The translations under genes were made by a program, and so were the position numbers. Positions 29,647-39,115 of a DNA stretch of 64,000 nucleotides are shown one piece after another. The stretch lies in the NCBI RefSeq assembly GCF_009601025.1, contig NZ_WIVE01000015.1, positions 1 to 64,000 of the forward strand, given 5' to 3'. The DNA comes from Roseospira navarrensis (GTDB lineage Bacteria; Pseudomonadota; Alphaproteobacteria; Rhodospirillales; Rhodospirillaceae). A model generated the notes under the pieces. That model was given only the letters and a program-made list of their open reading frames with translations. It made no database searches and was not told the origin of the DNA. The stretch's first letter is position 1; each line of letters opens with the position of its first letter.

Positions 29647-30358
29647 GGAACTGTTCCGGACCGACTCCTACCTCACGACCTGCGAAGCCACGGTGATCGC
29701 GGCCGCGCCGGAGGGCATCCGGCTGGACCGGACCGTGTTCTACCCCATGGGCGGCGGCCAGCCCGGCGACACCGGCCGTCTGGTGGTCGCCGGCGCGGGG
29801 ACGGAGGTGCCCATCGTCGATACCCGCAAGGACCCGGAGAGCGGTGATATCCTCCACCTGCCGGGCGAGGGCGCCGTCCTGCCGGCTGTGGGCGCGACGG
29901 TGACGGCGGAGATCGACTGGGACCGGCGGCACCGCCTGATGCGGATGCACACCTGCCTGCACCTGCTCAGTTCCCTGGTGGCCGGCGGGGTGACCGGCGG
30001 CAGCGTGGGCGACGGCAAGGGCCGACTGGACTTCGATCTGCCCGAAAAGACCGTGGACAAGGAGGGGCTGACCGCCGCCCTCAACGACCTGATCGCGCGG
30101 GACGCGCCGGTCTCCATGCGCTGGATCACCGATGACGAGCTGTCGGCCCAGCCCGAGCTGGTGCGCACCATGTCGGTCGCGCCGCCCACGGGCTCCGGGC
30201 GGGTGCGGCTGATGGAGGTGGCGGGGATCGACCTGCAACCCTGCGGCGGCACCCACGTGGCGCGCACGGGCGAGATCGGGCCGGTCGTGGTCACCAAGAT
30301 CGAGAAGAAGGGCCGCCAGAACCGGCGCGTGAATCTGGCGTTCGCGCCGGTCGGATAG
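29639..30358 (+). CDS. AlaX-like alanyl-tRNA editing protein
   Basis: This 239-residue free-standing editing domain resembles that of alanyl-tRNA synthetase. The zinc site is complete: His104 and His108 in MHTCLHLL, Cys202 and His206 in PCGGTHVA. Relatives hydrolyse Ser-tRNA(Ala) or tRNAs charged with unusual amino acids. The start overlaps the dehydratase stop region by eight bases, so the two are coupled. This suggests that they remove the same Ser/Thr-like amino acid, one as the free form and the other from tRNA. Confidence 0.92.
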   Translation: MTEELFRTDSYLTTCEATVIAAAPEGIRLDRTVFYPMGGGQPGDTGRLVVAGAGTEVPIVDTRKDPESGDILHLPGEGAVLPAVGATVTAEIDWDRRHRLMRMHTCLHLLSSLVAGGVTGGSVGDGKGRLDFDLPEKTVDKEGLTAALNDLIARDAPVSMRWITDDELSAQPELVRTMSVAPPTGSGRVRLMEVAGIDLQPCGGTHVARTGEIGPVVVTKIEKKGRQNRRVNLAFAPVG

Positions 30359-30377
30359 GCAGGGGGGCGGGCGCGGC

Positions 30378-30845
30378 CTAGTCGTCGGGGACGGGTTCGC
30401 CCTTCTTTTCCTTCAGGCCCGACATGGAGCACAGCAGGGCCAGCGCCTTCTTGCGGATGTCGTCCGACGGCAGCTTCCAGTAGGCCGTGACCAGGTTGAT
30501 CTGCTCCGTCGGCACGGTCGAGGGCGCCTCGAACGTCGGGCGCGGCTCGGCCACGCCGTGGCCCTGGGGGCGGTCCTTGATGAAGTCCTCGATATGATCG
30601 AAGAAGAAGTTGATGGGCACGCCCATCACCGAGGCGATGTCGTACAGGCGGCTCGCGCTGATGCGGTTCGCCCCGCGCTCGTACTTCTGGATCTGCTGGA
30701 AGGTCACCCCGACGGCCTGGGCAAGTTGCTCCTGGCTCATGCGCAGGTGCAGCCGCTGGGTGCGCAGCCGTTTGCCCACGTACACGTCCACCGGGTCGGG
30801 ATGGGAGCGCCGGCCCTCGTCCTGATCGTACGTTACTTTGTTCAC
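30378..30845 (-). CDS. XRE-family helix-turn-helix regulator
   Basis: This 155-residue protein has a Cro/CI-type HTH at about 18-75 (KRLRTQRLHLRMSQEQLAQAVGVTFQQIQKYERG, shown here only to locate the helices) followed by an FFFDH turn and a helical C-terminal region. The type is common in alphaproteobacteria, often as short-operon or cell-envelope regulators. GTG at 30845 has AGGAGGGG nine bases upstream, which decides the start. An inverted repeat 67 bases upstream may be its operator. It borders the A+T-richer island. Confidence 0.85.
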   Translation of the reverse strand: MNKVTYDQDEGRRSHPDPVDVYVGKRLRTQRLHLRMSQEQLAQAVGVTFQQIQKYERGANRISASRLYDIASVMGVPINFFFDHIEDFIKDRPQGHGVAEPRPTFEAPSTVPTEQINLVTAYWKLPSDDIRKKALALLCSMSGLKEKKGEPVPDD

Positions 30846-31175
30846 GGCCGAGACCCCTCCTGCCCGGTTGCGGTGGCGGAGCCCGTGTGTCCGACGGCCC
30901 CGGTCCTGCTGTTCGCGGTTGTCCCGCGAAAAGTTGTAGTGCACACGTAGCGTGGCCTCAACGACTTTCCGCGCACGGGCAGGGGATGCGCGTGATCCTG
31001 GCAGGGCGGGACGACGGTGCAGGACGGCGTTTGCGTGGCGACGGTGAACAGGTGCCGCGATCCTTGGTGGAGCAGCGCCGGTTCGGTCGCGTGCGTTGCG
31101 TCGGTCCCGCTGTTCATCCTGCGGGCGCGTGCCCTTGGTTCGGCGCCAGGGCGTTCATTGAAAAGTGTGCCCAAA
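30846..31175. other. Intergenic region between the XRE gene and the methyltransferase
   Basis: I see no gene in these 330 bases. They hold the XRE promoter and the end of the methyltransferase transcript. The base composition falls from GC-rich to A+T-richer toward 31140, marking one edge of the island. Confidence 0.5.
30912..30930. promoter_or_regulatory. Candidate operator TTCGCGG-N5-CCGCGAA
   Basis: A perfect seven-base inverted repeat with a five-base spacer lies 67 bases upstream of the XRE start. Position and symmetry fit autoregulation by the XRE protein. No promoter elements are certain. Confidence 0.4.
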
Positions 31176-32054
31176 TCAATCCAGTTTGTGTTCAAGCTCG
31201 ACGATATCCTGGAAGAAAAGGGCCGGCTGGTCTTTCCAGGATCCAGAGTGAAACCGAGAAATGCGCAAGCCGGCCTTCTCGATCGCATCCAGGAAGGCAT
31301 GCTCCCGAACGCCTATTGCAACTTCCGGAACGCTGACCCAGGCAGGACACAGCCAATTTTTACTTCCATACGCACCTTTATCGAATATCCACTTGTTTTT
31401 TTGTTGGGGATAGTATGGTGAAATCTCATCTGTTTTTCTCGGCAACGCGGCGTCATAGTCCTTGTCCAGGACAAAGAATGAAATGACGGCCTTCCCCCCA
31501 GGAGAAAGAACTCTTTTGACTTCACTCAAGTAGAAGACCCAATCTTCTTCCCGCAGGTGAGTCCATACGGAAAGCGCGGTTACCATATTGAAAGAGTTAT
31601 CCTCAAGTGGCCAAGGCTGGAGGTTGTTTGCCTCTTTGCTCTTGTAGTATGAGTTGTTCGTGCTGTAATAGACAAAGGTCGCATTATCTTCCTTGTATGT
31701 GCTCTTGCATATGTCAATGCAACGTTTGCTCAGATCAAGGCCAGTATAATGGTCTTCTTCGTTCATGCTTGGGCGTGCCGCCAAATACAAGCGGCCGACT
31801 CCGCATCCGACATCCAGTATCTTTAGGGGCCGCTCTGCAGGCAAGGCAAGCTTCAGAATGCCTTGAAACAACCCGACTGTATAGCACCATTCTCCATAGG
31901 TTGTCGTCCCAAGTCCGCCCTGGCGCTTCTTGTATTTTGGAATATCTGCCAATCCAGGAGCACGGCTCAAATTAGAATGCTCATAAATTCGAAAGATAGA
32001 TTCAACTGTACCATAAGTCAGGTTGCCCAGTTTTCGAGCGATCCTGTTAATCAT
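31176..32054 (-). CDS. Class I SAM-dependent methyltransferase
   Basis: This 292-residue protein has the SAM-binding motif ILDVGCGVGRLYLA, a GLDLSKRCIDICK acidic loop and the later LSPGGKAVISFF strand. It is visibly A+T-richer than the flanking genes, with Lys, Asn and Tyr common, so it is probably a recent acquisition. The codon at 32060 is also ATG, but AGGAG lies seven bases before the ATG at 32054. It is transcribed in the same direction as the flippase upstream, so a polysaccharide or lipid-linked sugar substrate is plausible but not shown. Confidence 0.87.
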   Translation of the reverse strand: MINRIARKLGNLTYGTVESIFRIYEHSNLSRAPGLADIPKYKKRQGGLGTTTYGEWCYTVGLFQGILKLALPAERPLKILDVGCGVGRLYLAARPSMNEEDHYTGLDLSKRCIDICKSTYKEDNATFVYYSTNNSYYKSKEANNLQPWPLEDNSFNMVTALSVWTHLREEDWVFYLSEVKRVLSPGGKAVISFFVLDKDYDAALPRKTDEISPYYPQQKNKWIFDKGAYGSKNWLCPAWVSVPEVAIGVREHAFLDAIEKAGLRISRFHSGSWKDQPALFFQDIVELEHKLD

Positions 32055-32206
32055 TACCATTCTCCTAGGCGTCTGAGCGTTTGTGATTGATCTTGTTTTA
32101 TGTCCGCGACAGACGCGATATTAATACTCTGTCTCGAACGAAGCCACCAATTCCTAACAACGGGGACATACTTCTGCGCCCCAGAAAAGGAGAAGAGAGA
32201 TCTTGA

Positions 32207-33628
32207 CTAAGCCAACTTTTTCTTAAGGCGGGTTGAAGCGCCACGATACATCCAGGTCCAAAAATCGACGCAAGACGCAAACAGAAAGACGAGCAACCCT
32301 GTGGCGGTCACCTGGATCCACCAATAGTCAAATGGCAACATTCGAGCAGACAGTACCACAGATGCGATCGCGATTGCTAGAGCTGCAGGGAGCCACATGC
32401 GGTTCGTCGCTTTCCTTAGGGCCAGTCGGTACCGGACCAGTGCGATGCCCACGCCATAGGCAACGACCTCGCCCGCGGCGGCGATGTAGATCAGCGCCAG
32501 AATGGTCCCTCCTGACACTGCGATGCCAAGGGCAACGGGCACAAACGCCATGCGGACGGCGTTGCGGATCGTTACGTTTATGGTGCGGCCGCCGGCCACG
32601 GCCACCACGACGGGTCCAACGGAGGCGAAGCGCGCCCCGAACATCACGCAGAGCGGCACGATCCACGGCAGACCCGCGGCGAACTCCTGTCCGAACGCGA
32701 GCAGAAAGGCCGGCTCGCCGATGAGGGCGCCGCCGATCATGACGGCGCAGCCCAGGACGAGGTTGGCCTGGAGGGTCTCGGAACAGCGCCGTTCAAACAG
32801 CACGGGGTTGTCCCGCTCCCGAGCAATCAGGGGCAGGAACAATTGCCGCATGATATTCGCCCCGGTGCTGACGGGCGTCATGAAAAGGGTGAAGGCGGCG
32901 GTGAACACGCCCAGTTCAAAAGCGGAGAACTGGTTGGCGATGATGATGCGATCCCCCTGCGTGTTCAGGAACATCAGGATGTTCGCGGCCAGCAGGGGCG
33001 CGCCGAACAGGATGGCGCGCTTGAAAATGGGAATGTCCCACCCGAGCCGGAACCGTTCCGAGGCCAGGACATGGCTGAAGACCGTGCGCACGCCGGCGTC
33101 GATGCAGATGATCCACAGGATTACGCGGAAGTCGCCGATCCAGGCGGCCAGGGGCCACAGGAGCAGCAGCGTGCCAAGCACCGTCAGGAACTCGGCGAGC
33201 ACCTGCCGTCCGAACCGCATGCCGCGCTGTTCGCGCATGATGTCCAGGTGGAAGAAGCCCCGGATGAGGGGGACGACGGCGAGGAGTTGATAGGCCCAGC
33301 CCAATTCCGGAAAGCCGAACAGCAGCGCCAGCAGATCGCCGCACAGGTAGACGATCCCCGCGATGAGGATCGAGCGGATCACCACCAGCGTCTGGATGGC
33401 GGAGACGAAGCGCGGGTTGTTGCCCTCGCGGTCCTGGACCACCATGCGTTCGAGGGCCAGATCGCTCACGACCTCAACCATGCTGGCGGCCAACACGAAC
33501 GTGCCCGCGATGCCGTAGTCCTCGACGCCGAGCAGGCGGGCCAACAATACATTGCGCAGGAACCGCAGCAGTGCTTCCGAGGTGCGGCCGCCGAGGAGGA
33601 CCAAGGTGCTTCTGACCATCCCGTTCAT
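32207..33628 (-). CDS. Oligosaccharide flippase family protein (Wzx-like)
   Basis: This protein of about 473 residues has twelve or more predicted membrane helices and resembles MOP-superfamily polysaccharide exporters: LLGGRTSEALLRFLRNVLLARLLG at the start (residue run given only to mark the first helix region), TQGDRIIIANQFSAFELG in the middle. It would move lipid-linked sugars across the inner membrane. The frame is open to 33727. The ATG at 33628 starts MNGMVRSTL just before the first helix. No glycosyltransferases lie nearby, so the sugar is unknown. Confidence 0.88.
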   Translation of the reverse strand: MNGMVRSTLVLLGGRTSEALLRFLRNVLLARLLGVEDYGIAGTFVLAASMVEVVSDLALERMVVQDREGNNPRFVSAIQTLVVIRSILIAGIVYLCGDLLALLFGFPELGWAYQLLAVVPLIRGFFHLDIMREQRGMRFGRQVLAEFLTVLGTLLLLWPLAAWIGDFRVILWIICIDAGVRTVFSHVLASERFRLGWDIPIFKRAILFGAPLLAANILMFLNTQGDRIIIANQFSAFELGVFTAAFTLFMTPVSTGANIMRQLFLPLIARERDNPVLFERRCSETLQANLVLGCAVMIGGALIGEPAFLLAFGQEFAAGLPWIVPLCVMFGARFASVGPVVVAVAGGRTINVTIRNAVRMAFVPVALGIAVSGGTILALIYIAAAGEVVAYGVGIALVRYRLALRKATNRMWLPAALAIAIASVVLSARMLPFDYWWIQVTATGLLVFLFASCVDFWTWMYRGASTRLKKKLA

Positions 33629-34051
33629 ATGCCTATGGATGTGAACCGTCCTTGGGGTCGAAGGCCGGTTCTTGTGAGTCCGGGCGTCATGGGTCCCATC
33701 ACTGGCCGCTGAGTGCAAGCACGCCATTCCGGCGGCGCGACGGATCGCATGATCGCGGGCTTCCGCCTCGCTGCAGGACTGTTTCCATCGGGTCGGCCAA
33801 GGAGTCCAGTCGCCATCGTCGGAGACGTGGGCCGTGGCGCGGCCGTCGGCGCCCCCTGGGTGAGCCCGGTCTGAACATGGTCAAAATAATGCCAAAATTC
33901 AGGCTAAACTGCCGCCTGAAATCAAAATCCAAGCCAAATCAAAAAATTAAAGCTGATTCGTGAGAAAAAAATATGGCCTTGGGGGGAATTCTGTGACGAC
34001 GCCCGAGAAGATGGGCGAACTCCTGAAATTCAAGTTTAGAAAGAGGGGACT
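33629..34051. other. A+T-rich divergent intergenic region before the giant beta-helix gene
   Basis: I see no gene here. The right part is strikingly A+T-rich with several A-runs (33885-33990). An inverted repeat TTCAGG-N11-CCTGAA lies at 33899-33921. The region should hold promoters for the flippase and for the large gene at 34052, which has AGAGGGG just before its ATG. The composition suggests foreign DNA or an H-NS-like silenced promoter. Confidence 0.5.
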
Positions 34052-37000
34052 ATGACAACCTATCACGCCACGAACAGTGAAGAACTGAATTCGATTATTG
34101 AAAAAATAAGAGGTGGCGAGACAATCATTCTTGAAGGTGGTCATTATGGCACGCTGAAACTGGTCGGTGGCAAAGCGCCGAATCTTCAAAACTTGTCTTC
34201 TACCGTGACGATTGTATCAGAGGATCCCAATAATCCTGCCACGTTGTCCGGCCTGGGAATTCATGACGCGATCAATCTGACATTCGACTCCATCGAATTT
34301 TCCTATACGTTTGTTGAGGGTGACACATCCAGGACCAAGCCCTTCTCGGTGACCGAAGCGGCGCGCATCGAATTCCGCAACGCCAGCTTCACCGGCGACG
34401 TGGCCAGTGGCACCGGCTCCCACGCGGACGGCTACGGCACGGGCTTCGGGCTGAATGTCCGCGCGAGCCGGGACGTTGTCATTGAGGACAGCACGTTCGA
34501 CACGTTTCATCGCGCCGCGGTTTTCGGACAAGTGGATGGCCTGACCGTCACCGGCAACACGTTTTCCAACATGTCGTCCGACGGGGTGAACTTCGCGGCC
34601 GTCACCGGCGTGCTGATCGAGGACAACCACTTCCACGACTTCCGGAAGCACCCCGACGATCCGAGCCACATGGACTTCATCCAGTTCTGGACCAACGGCA
34701 CCACCAGCCCCACCACCAACGTGGTGATTCGCGGGAACATCCTGGATCGCGGCGACGGGGACGCGACCCAGTCCATCTTCATGCGCAACGAGGTCGTGGA
34801 CTCCCAAGACGGCGGCTACGACATGTACTACCGGAACGTGTTGATCGAGAACAACGTCATCCACGCGTCTCAGGCGCACGGAATCACGGTTGGCGAGACC
34901 GACGGTTTGGTGATCCGGAACAACACCATCGTGCAATCGGAGAACGGGGATACGGCCACCGTGGCGATCCCGAAGATCAACGCCAATGGCGAGTCCTTCA
35001 ACGTGTCCATCACCGGCAATATCGTGCCGTTCCCGCCGGTTCTGCAGACGCGCGATCCGAGGAGTTCGCTCGGCGACAATTATGTGACGCAGGCCGCCGA
35101 TCCGAATGCGCCGCACTACGTCCAGAGCGTGTTCGTGGACTCCCTGGGCGGGCGCACGGTCTCGGTGCCCGAGGATCTGCAGGTCCTGCCCGGCAGCCCG
35201 GCCGCGGGCTACGGCGCCAGCCTGACACGCTTCGATGCGCGGCCGGATGCCCTGACCGCCGCCATCCACTTTCAGGACAACGAGGTGCTGACGGGCGAAC
35301 CCATGACGTTCGACGCCAGCCTGAGTCGAGGGCCGGGCGGTCCCGTGTCCGGCGATTCGGCGGCCTTCACCTGGACGATCCGCGATGCCGAGGGCACCCA
35401 GGTCGCGACCCAGACCGGGCCCCGCGCCGCCTTTGTGACGGAGGTCCCCGGTCTCTACACCGCCGAGCTTACGGTGACCGGGGCCGACGGCACGCAGGCG
35501 ACCAATCTGACCCAGGTCCACGTCGGCGACAGCGTGCTGATGGCGCTCGACTTTCAATCCGGCCGCATTGATGACCTTTCCCTCTACGACGGGGATGGAT
35601 CGGCCGTGTCAGGTGCGGTGTTCGCCACCGTCGAAGGGATCACCGCCCTGAACCTGTCCGAAACGCAGGGTCTGAACCTTGATCTGGGGCCGAACGAACA
35701 CCTTTACGGGCTGGACGGCTTCACGCTGGATTTTGGCCTGCGCCGCGCCTATGCGCTCGACGGGGAAGGCGACATCTTCCGGATGCATCAATCCTTCACC
35801 GTGTCCGTGACGGAGAAGGCCGAGATCGCGGTCTGGATGGCCACGCAGGATGGCCAGGACGTGACCATCGTCACGCGCGGGGCCGCCCTCAAGAATACCG
35901 ACTGGCACCATGTGGCTGTCAGCTACGACTCGGCGGCGGGTGAGTTGGGCATTTATGTGGACGGCCGGCTGGTCGGCGCCGGCGACATCTCCGGGACGAC
36001 CCTCCTCCGGGCGTCCTGGGACCCCCATATCGGTAACGTCTGGAAGGGCGGGGCTCTGGGGTATCTGTCGCACCTGACCCTGTCGGCCAACGCCAGCGAC
36101 ACGGCGGACGTGCGCGCGTTGGACAGCGCGTTCGACGCCTATCTGACGGGCGCCGGCGCGTCGGTGCCCGAGGTCCTGACCTCGGCCGCCGCCGTCGCGG
36201 ACCCGGTCACTCCGATCGATCCGGTGGACCCGCCGCGCGGAACGGGGCAGCCCGAGACCCGGTTCGCCTTTGCCGCCGATGCCTACGACCCCGCCACGGT
36301 CAGCCTGGAAGGCGAAGCCGCCGTGCGCACTGACGCGGACGGATCCCGGTCCGTGCACACCGCCGACGGCTATGTCAGGGTCCGTGATGACGCGGACATG
36401 ATGGGGCAGGACCAACTGAGCGTCTTTTTCGATGTTCGCGCCGATACGGTGCCGGGTCAGGAGGCCCGCCTGTTCTGGCACCATTTGAACGTGGGCGTGA
36501 TCCTGGGGGACGACGGCGATCTGGTCTTCAGATTCATGGACGGTGACCGTCAGACCGTGACCGTGTCCGACCCCGGCCTGACCGATGGCGGTTGGCACCG
36601 GCTGGGCTTTTCGGTCGACACCGACACCGGGGCCTTCCAGGCCTATATGGACGGCGCGCTGATCGCCAGCGAGACCTTGCGTGGCGTGTCGCTGGCGGAG
36701 ACCTCGGATTACGAAATCTGGTTCGGGGGCACGGCCTGGGGGCGAAGTCTCGACGGCGCCGTGGACAATCTGGCGATTTACAACGCCCATGTGGATCGGG
36801 AGACGGCCGCCGTCCTGTCGGCCCTGACGCCGTGGAGCGCCCCGTCCGATGTGTCCGGACCCGGGTCGCTTCAGGCCGCCCTGAGCTTCGATGGGGTGCA
36901 GGCTCTGGATGGCCAAGGCCGCGCGGCGGCGACCCTGGAGGGGGGCGCCACGATGGTTCGCGACGCCGGTGGCGGCGCAGACGGACCGGGCTACGTGGAC

Positions 37001-37495
37001 ACCACGGATGGGTATGTGAGCTTCTCGGACACATCAGGCCTGACCGGGACCGACCAGCTCAGCGTGTTCTTCGAATTCCGGACGGATGCCGCGCCGTTCG
37101 AGGACGCGCGCCTGTTCTGGCACCACATGAACATGGGGGTGATTCTGGGGCAGGACGGGGATCTGGCCTTCACCTTCCTGGACGGGGACCGTCAGACCGT
37201 GACGGTCTCGGATCCGGGCGTGATCGACGGCCAGTGGCACACGGTGGGATTTGCGGTGGATGCGACAACAGGGGCCTTTCAGGCCTATCTGGACGGCGCC
37301 CTGGTGGCGGACGAGGTCCTTTCGGGGGTGTCCCTGGTCGAGACCTCCCGCTACGACCTGTGGCTGGGCGGTACGGACTGGGGCCGCAGTCTGAGCGGCG
37401 ATGTGGGGTCCCTGGCCATCTACGACGGGTTCGTCGGCCACGACATTGCGGATGCGGTCGTCGCGCCCGTCGGCGGGGATGGTCTGATCGGATAA
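34052..37495 (+). CDS. Large beta-helix, PKD-like and triple LamG-like surface protein
   Basis: This 1147-residue protein begins with a right-handed parallel beta-helix (about 1-400; many N-x-F and I-x-x-N-x-F/I coils, with SHMDFIQFW near residue 208). A PKD-like domain follows (about 405-490), then three LamG/concanavalin-like domains (about 490-700, 730-925, 945-1140). Domains two and three are close duplicates sharing LFWHH, GDRQTVTVSDPG and GAFQAY. There is no signal peptide and no clear GGxGxD array, so export, if any, would be by type I or another route. Polysaccharide binding, lyase or epimerase activity is possible. The N-terminal third is A+T-richer than the rest. Confidence 0.8.
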   Translation: MTTYHATNSEELNSIIEKIRGGETIILEGGHYGTLKLVGGKAPNLQNLSSTVTIVSEDPNNPATLSGLGIHDAINLTFDSIEFSYTFVEGDTSRTKPFSVTEAARIEFRNASFTGDVASGTGSHADGYGTGFGLNVRASRDVVIEDSTFDTFHRAAVFGQVDGLTVTGNTFSNMSSDGVNFAAVTGVLIEDNHFHDFRKHPDDPSHMDFIQFWTNGTTSPTTNVVIRGNILDRGDGDATQSIFMRNEVVDSQDGGYDMYYRNVLIENNVIHASQAHGITVGETDGLVIRNNTIVQSENGDTATVAIPKINANGESFNVSITGNIVPFPPVLQTRDPRSSLGDNYVTQAADPNAPHYVQSVFVDSLGGRTVSVPEDLQVLPGSPAAGYGASLTRFDARPDALTAAIHFQDNEVLTGEPMTFDASLSRGPGGPVSGDSAAFTWTIRDAEGTQVATQTGPRAAFVTEVPGLYTAELTVTGADGTQATNLTQVHVGDSVLMALDFQSGRIDDLSLYDGDGSAVSGAVFATVEGITALNLSETQGLNLDLGPNEHLYGLDGFTLDFGLRRAYALDGEGDIFRMHQSFTVSVTEKAEIAVWMATQDGQDVTIVTRGAALKNTDWHHVAVSYDSAAGELGIYVDGRLVGAGDISGTTLLRASWDPHIGNVWKGGALGYLSHLTLSANASDTADVRALDSAFDAYLTGAGASVPEVLTSAAAVADPVTPIDPVDPPRGTGQPETRFAFAADAYDPATVSLEGEAAVRTDADGSRSVHTADGYVRVRDDADMMGQDQLSVFFDVRADTVPGQEARLFWHHLNVGVILGDDGDLVFRFMDGDRQTVTVSDPGLTDGGWHRLGFSVDTDTGAFQAYMDGALIASETLRGVSLAETSDYEIWFGGTAWGRSLDGAVDNLAIYNAHVDRETAAVLSALTPWSAPSDVSGPGSLQAALSFDGVQALDGQGRAAATLEGGATMVRDAGGGADGPGYVDTTDGYVSFSDTSGLTGTDQLSVFFEFRTDAAPFEDARLFWHHMNMGVILGQDGDLAFTFLDGDRQTVTVSDPGVIDGQWHTVGFAVDATTGAFQAYLDGALVADEVLSGVSLVETSRYDLWLGGTDWGRSLSGDVGSLAIYDGFVGHDIADAVVAPVGGDGLIG

Positions 37496-37571
37496 CGCGC
37501 CGGGGCACGGGCCGGGGTCTGGGCCCCTCTTCGGCGTTGCGGGCGCGGGCGCGCTGCCGCATGGTGTCGCC

Positions 37572-38465
37572 ATGTCTTCCCGTCCTGCTTCCTCCGACGC
37601 CGCGCCCACGCTCGGGCAGGCCCTGTCCGATGTCGTGCGCCGGCTGACCGAAGCCGGCGTGCCCGAACCGCGTCTGGATGCCCGGCTGCTGGCGGCGCAC
37701 GTGCTGGGGCTGCCGTCGCCGGGCGCTCTGTCCGTACGGATGGGCGATCCCGTCCCGGAGGGGGCGGACTGCGCCCTTGCGGCGCTGGTCGCACGGCGGG
37801 CGGCGCGCGAGCCGGTGGGGCGCATCCTGGGCCGGCGCGGCTTCTGGACTCTGGACCTCGCTCTGGGGCCGGACACCCTGGAGCCCCGGCCCGATACCGA
37901 AACGGTGGTGACCGCCGTGCTCGACCGCCTGCCGGATCGGGGGGCGCCGCTGACGCTGCTCGACCTGGGCACCGGGACGGGCGCGATCGTGCTGGCGCTG
38001 CTGGCGGATCTGCCTCGGGCGCGGGGCATCGGCGTCGATATCGCCCCCGGTGCGGTGGCCGTGGCCGAGGACAACGCCCGCCGGCACGGTCTCGCGGACC
38101 GGGCCCGGTTCCTCTGCGCCGATTGGGCGGACGGACTGGCGGAGGCGCCGGGGCCGTTCGATGTCATCGCGTCCAATCCGCCGTATATCGAGACCGCCGC
38201 GCTGGACACCCTGGATCCCGAAGTGCGCGGCCATGATCCCCGGGGGGCGCTGGATGGCGGCGCAGACGGCCTTGCGGCCTACCGGACCCTGATCCCGCTC
38301 GCCGCGGCGCGGCTGGGACCGGGCGGGTGGCTGGCCCTGGAGGTGGGGGCCGGACAGGCGGCGGCCGTCTCGGCCCTGGTGGCCGCGGCCGGGCTGGGCG
38401 CGCCGGCCCTGGTCCGGGACCTGGCGGGGATCGACCGCTGCGTCATCGCCCGGCGCGACGGCTGA
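37572..38465 (+). CDS. prmC: Peptide chain release factor N5-glutamine methyltransferase
   Basis: It methylates the GGQ glutamine of release factors using SAM. An N-terminal helical domain is followed by LDLGTGTGAIVLALL and the diagnostic NPPYIE motif. The 297-residue length is normal. In most bacteria prmC directly follows prfA. Here the gene upstream is the large beta-helix gene and no prfA is in view, so the conserved pair has been split. The DUF4167 gene that usually follows prmC in alphaproteobacteria is still downstream. Confidence 0.95.
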   Translation: MSSRPASSDAAPTLGQALSDVVRRLTEAGVPEPRLDARLLAAHVLGLPSPGALSVRMGDPVPEGADCALAALVARRAAREPVGRILGRRGFWTLDLALGPDTLEPRPDTETVVTAVLDRLPDRGAPLTLLDLGTGTGAIVLALLADLPRARGIGVDIAPGAVAVAEDNARRHGLADRARFLCADWADGLAEAPGPFDVIASNPPYIETAALDTLDPEVRGHDPRGALDGGADGLAAYRTLIPLAAARLGPGGWLALEVGAGQAAAVSALVAAAGLGAPALVRDLAGIDRCVIARRDG

Positions 38466-39115
38466 CCCGACCGGGGCGCGATGGGCGGGCCTGCCCTGCC
38501 GTGACGCGGAAGAATCACGCACGTGCGGCGAAAAAAGGCTTGGAATGCCGCCGCGTTCGCCCTACGGTCTTTCCGACACGCCTGCTGGCACGTCGTAACC
38601 CGTTGGCGCATAAGCCATGCACGCGGGTGTCTTCGAATCAGGCGTTCGAATGGTGGGCTTGGGAATTTCCCGCCCAACCCAGGCGACGAGGATGCCCGAA
38701 CGTGGTCCGGGGCCCTGGGTGCTCCAGACCGACGAAAACGGTCCCCTCTCTGTTCCCGCGAGAGACAGGTCGCGCGAAGCTCTGCGGCGCCCCAGTCGGG
38801 GCATGGGTTTCCGTCCAGTCCTCAGGGCAACCGATGACGGACAGGGCTGGTCCGGCGACCGGCGCGGGCCGAGAGAACGGCGCCGCGGTTCGGCCGGATC
38901 GGGTCGGGCAGGACGCTCCGCCGAGGGACGGCGGACCCTGGCCGGAACCAGCGCCATCGGGGCTGCTGCACTTGGAACGGGCCGGAGGGCGTGCCCCCGG
39001 CCAGGACAGGACCGGAGTGCGGTCCGAATGCCGTGTCGATCCGGCTCCATCGGTTCTTCCGGACGGTGATACAGGCAGAATGTGAACCTCATCTCGAATC
39101 GAACTTGACGGACTC
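38466..39115. other. 650-base gap between prmC and DUF4167
   Basis: I find no convincing gene. The reading frames here are Arg/Gly-rich and unlike any family I know. TTCGAA occurs twice, seven bases apart, at 38632-38650. The region should hold the DUF4167 promoter. It is unusually long for this junction. Confidence 0.45.

Noticed and set aside
38466-39115. A protein gene in the 650-base gap before DUF4167
   Set aside because: The frames are Arg/Gly-rich shadows without a family match or good ribosome site; the longest is a continuation of another frame across prmC.
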